Below, one piece after another: positions 33,001 through 35,373 of a DNA stretch of 35,373 nt. The first letter of the stretch is position 1. Each line of letters begins with the position of its first letter. The stretch is from contig CAMVJU010000020.1 of the NCBI GenBank assembly GCA_947167935.1, forward strand, positions 1 through 35,373, given 5' to 3'. The notes below the pieces were generated by a model. That model was not told where the DNA came from and made no database searches. It was given only the letters and a program-made list of their open reading frames with translations. This stretch comes from an uncultured Prevotellaceae bacterium. GTDB taxonomy: Bacteria > Bacteroidota > Bacteroidia > Bacteroidales > Bacteroidaceae. A program made the position numbers and the translations under genes.

Positions 33001-33177
33001 ATGAAAAAGATATATTTGAAACCCGATACGCTGATTTGCGAGGTTGCCTTGCAGCAGATGATAGCCCTGTCGAAAACCGACACAGAAGCCAACCCTACGG
33101 GTGAGGTGCTGAGTCGCCGTCGCCGTCGCAACGATTGGGATGATGAATGGGATGAAGAAGAGGAAGAGGAATGGTAA
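33001..33177 (+). CDS. Small protein of 58 residues, function unknown
   Basis: The ATG at 33001 opens a 58-codon frame ending TAA at 33177. The N-terminus MKKIYLKPDTLICEVALQQM followed by IALS resembles a loosely conserved pattern (K-x-Y-x-x-P, then a hydrophobic/Gln stretch and Ser) seen in many short Bacteroidota proteins. A Thr/Asn-rich middle is followed by five arginines, a DWDDEW stretch, six glutamates and a final Trp. There is no signal peptide by ordinary criteria. It lies 49 nt behind the T9SS cargo gene and is likely co-transcribed. A 14-codon frame (32955-32999) sits in the spacer and stops one base before this ATG. Possible roles are a cargo partner, a secreted peptide or a modified-peptide precursor; none is shown. 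Confidence 0.7.
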   Translation: MKKIYLKPDTLICEVALQQMIALSKTDTEANPTGEVLSRRRRRNDWDDEWDEEEEEEW

Positions 33178-33238
33178 GACGTTCCCTTCGTAAATGAATA
33201 GTTTCAGGGCGCCCCTGGGTTTTCAGGAGCCTCCAGAA

Positions 33239-33301
33239 TTTGCTGAGGAGCCTCTTTAGTCTGCTGAAGAGGCTCCTTATTTTGCTGAAGAAGCTCTTTA
33301 G
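33239..33301. repeat. Three tandem 21-nt repeats
   Basis: Three adjacent 21-nt units of the form TTTGCTGAAGAGGCTCTTTAG with a few changes each. Opposite arms of units 1 and 2 pair as a hairpin. On the minus strand the repeat reads as a seven-residue amphipathic, cationic pattern (LKSFFSK, IRSLFSR, LKRLLSK), but a start codon other than TTG is lacking. Confidence 0.7.
33246..33277 (+). terminator. Terminator-like hairpin after the T9SS cargo/small protein unit
   Basis: An 11-bp perfect stem (AGGAGCCTCTT with AAGAGGCTCCT) and a 10-nt loop, followed by TATTTTG. It is built from the first two 21-nt repeats. Confidence 0.6.
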
Positions 33302-33510
33302 CCTCAAATTCTCGAGAGAATTGAAAGCTAAATCAACGCTCTAGAATCGTGAGGAGGCGCCCTGCAGATGGTAGACGGCGTCCTGAAAAATTTTATTTTT
33401 GGTTTTTGCCTACATTGCCTACATTTAAACGTAACATATTCAAATATAGAGAGATAATGGGTGTAGGATGTGGTGTAGGTGGTGTAGGATGAGGGCAAAA
33501 AAGGGATAAA

Positions 33511-33570
33511 ATGACGTAGAAAATAGAAAAAATGGCAAAAATGACGTAGAAAATAGAAAAAAATGGCCAA
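33511..33570. repeat. Two tandem 30-nt repeats
   Basis: Two adjacent copies starting ATGACGTAGAAAATAGAAAA, with differences only in the A-tract and last bases. They are AT-rich and noncoding, and of unknown role. Confidence 0.75.
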
Positions 33571-33618
33571 ATAAAACATTTTATTTTCACATTTCCCAGA
33601 AAAGTCCCAGGGCCTGGG

Positions 33619-33648
33619 AAAAAAGTCCCAAGGCCTGGGACTTTTTTT
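33619..33648 (+). terminator. Strong terminator upstream of groES (first of two)
   Basis: AGTCCCA and TGGGACT pair around AGGCC, extended by A-tract/T-tract pairing and followed by a run of seven T. A near copy of the GC core (TCCCAGGGCCTGGGA) lies just upstream at 33605-33619, suggesting duplication. Confidence 0.8.
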
Positions 33649-33653
33649 ATGAT

Positions 33654-33681
33654 GGCTGACAATGTGTCAGCCTGTTTTTTT
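33654..33681 (+). terminator. Second tandem terminator upstream of groES
   Basis: An 8-bp perfect stem (GGCTGACA with TGTCAGCC), a 3-nt loop and TGTTTTTTT. It lies 6 nt after the first terminator. The last T overlaps the start of the -24/-12-like element. Confidence 0.8.
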
Positions 33682-33696
33682 GGCACACTTTTGGCA
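33681..33696 (+). promoter_or_regulatory. Possible sigma-54 (-24/-12) promoter of groESL
   Basis: TGGCACACTTTTGGCA has the invariant GG (33682-33683), exactly 10 nt, then GC (33694-33695). The whole element matches the RpoN consensus TGGCAC-N5-TTGCA at most positions. No good TAnnTTTG box was found between the terminators and groES. Transcription would start near 33707, leaving a leader of about 68 nt with a small hairpin (GCAGC and GCTGC, 33712-33726). A chance match cannot be excluded. No CIRCE element is present. Confidence 0.4.
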
Positions 33697-33774
33697 GAAA
33701 GAAAGATGGAAGCAGCCATGTGCTGCCCCACCCTACGTATATAATAATGTATAACATTTAATAATAGTACGACA

Positions 33775-34047
33775 ATGAACATCAAACCATTAGCTGACCG
33801 TGTGCTGGTATTACCCGCACCGGCTGAAGAGAAAATCGGCGGCATCATCATTCCTGACACCGCCAAGGAGAAACCCCTTCGTGGCACCATCAAGGCCGCC
33901 GGCAAGGGCACAAAGGACGAGGAAATGATCCTGAAGGAGGGCGACGAGGTGCTCTACGGCAAGTACAGTGGCACTGAGATCGAGCTCGACGGCACCAAGT
34001 ATCTGATGATGCGCCAGAGCGACGTCTTGGCCATCATCGAGAAATAA
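33775..34047 (+). CDS. groES: Co-chaperonin GroES (Hsp10)
   Basis: Seven-subunit lid of the GroEL folding chamber, in the cytoplasm. It has 90 residues. The N-terminus [20 protein letters not shown] is standard. The mobile loop is [16 protein letters not shown], with the hydrophobic tripeptide III that contacts GroEL. The C-terminal part [18 protein letters not shown] and [13 protein letters not shown] is typical. groEL follows after 89 nt. Confidence 0.97.
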   Translation: MNIKPLADRVLVLPAPAEEKIGGIIIPDTAKEKPLRGTIKAAGKGTKDEEMILKEGDEVLYGKYSGTEIELDGTKYLMMRQSDVLAIIEK

Positions 34048-34100
34048 TCATCGTAATCGCTCGGCTATGCCGCTTTTACAAAGTGAAACGACTAAAAGAA

Positions 34101-35373
<1,273 letters not shown>

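Larger units (their letters stand above)
33178..33774. other. Gene-poor repeat- and hairpin-rich interval before groES
   Basis: No convincing protein gene was found in these 597 nt. In order the interval holds: a small GC hairpin at 33204-33216 (CAGGG and CCCTG); three 21-nt repeats with an internal terminator-like hairpin; two 9-nt direct repeats TGCCTACAT (33407-33424), faced by reverse-complementary GGTGTAGG repeats at 33460-33490; two 30-nt repeats; two strong tandem terminators; and a -24/-12-like promoter. A minus-strand frame through 33393-33911 exists but mostly shadows groES. Confidence 0.6.

Noticed and set aside
33239..33570. CRISPR array
   Set aside because: The 21-nt and 30-nt repeats are directly adjacent, with no unique spacers, only two or three copies, and no cas genes.
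33682..33774. CIRCE operator before groES
   Set aside because: No TTAGCACTC-N9-GAGTGCTAA inverted repeat is present; the only hairpin is GCAGC/GCTGC.
33393..33911. 172-codon minus-strand frame between the small protein gene and groES
   Set aside because: Its first part is antisense to groES, and the rest translates the AT-rich repeats and terminators into low-complexity Phe/Tyr-rich sequence.

Overview
The window looks like chromosomal DNA of a Bacteroidales bacterium, most likely Prevotella or a close relative. This rests on several things seen in the sequence. Many genes have upstream boxes of the Bacteroidota type (TTG or TTTG, a spacer of about 20 nt, then TAnnTTTG). Recognisable Shine-Dalgarno sites are scarce. 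Two secreted proteins end in what look like type IX secretion (T9SS) sorting domains. Gene pairs such as Nif3 with a zinc-ribbon coiled-coil protein are also familiar from this phylum. No tRNA, rRNA, insertion sequence, prophage or CRISPR array was found. Most genes are housekeeping.

Layout. 1-3.7 kb, minus strand: thrS (cut by the left edge) and a Pif1/RecD-like helicase whose C-terminus is a run of Lys-Thr dipeptides. 3.9-13.4 kb, plus strand: a class A penicillin-binding protein, then ilvD, a CotH-kinase-like secreted protein, ilvB, ilvN and metF. The branched-chain amino acid genes are therefore interrupted by a gene for an exported protein. 13.4-19.0 kb: a GH31 glycosidase (-), a small stand-alone HsdR_N-type nuclease-fold protein (+), a zinc-ribbon protein with Nif3 (-), and a secreted non-specific nuclease (-). 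19.1-22.6 kb: a DUF308-like membrane protein with uridine kinase (+), a secreted endonuclease/exonuclease/phosphatase-family protein (-), and dapA (+). 22.7-29.2 kb: a membrane-anchored PP2C phosphatase (-), then pheT, yebC and a membrane-anchored Ser/Thr kinase (+). 29.4-33.2 kb: a 1188-residue modular T9SS cargo protein followed by a 58-residue small protein of unknown function. 33.2-33.8 kb: a gene-poor stretch rich in repeats and hairpins. 33.8 kb to the end: groES and groEL (cut by the right edge).

The most unusual feature runs through the whole window. Many gene junctions, and a few coding regions, carry short tandem repeats that keep an exact register of 6, 7, 8, 9 or 14 nt. Each locus has its own unit sequence. 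The repeats lie across stop codons, start codons and promoter elements, and one lies inside the ilvB reading frame. Their shared periodicity but different sequence suggests a common generating process rather than one spreading element. The second item of interest is the 58-residue protein at 33001-33177 next to the large T9SS cargo. The third is a -24/-12 (sigma-54-like) sequence upstream of groESL, directly after two tandem terminators.
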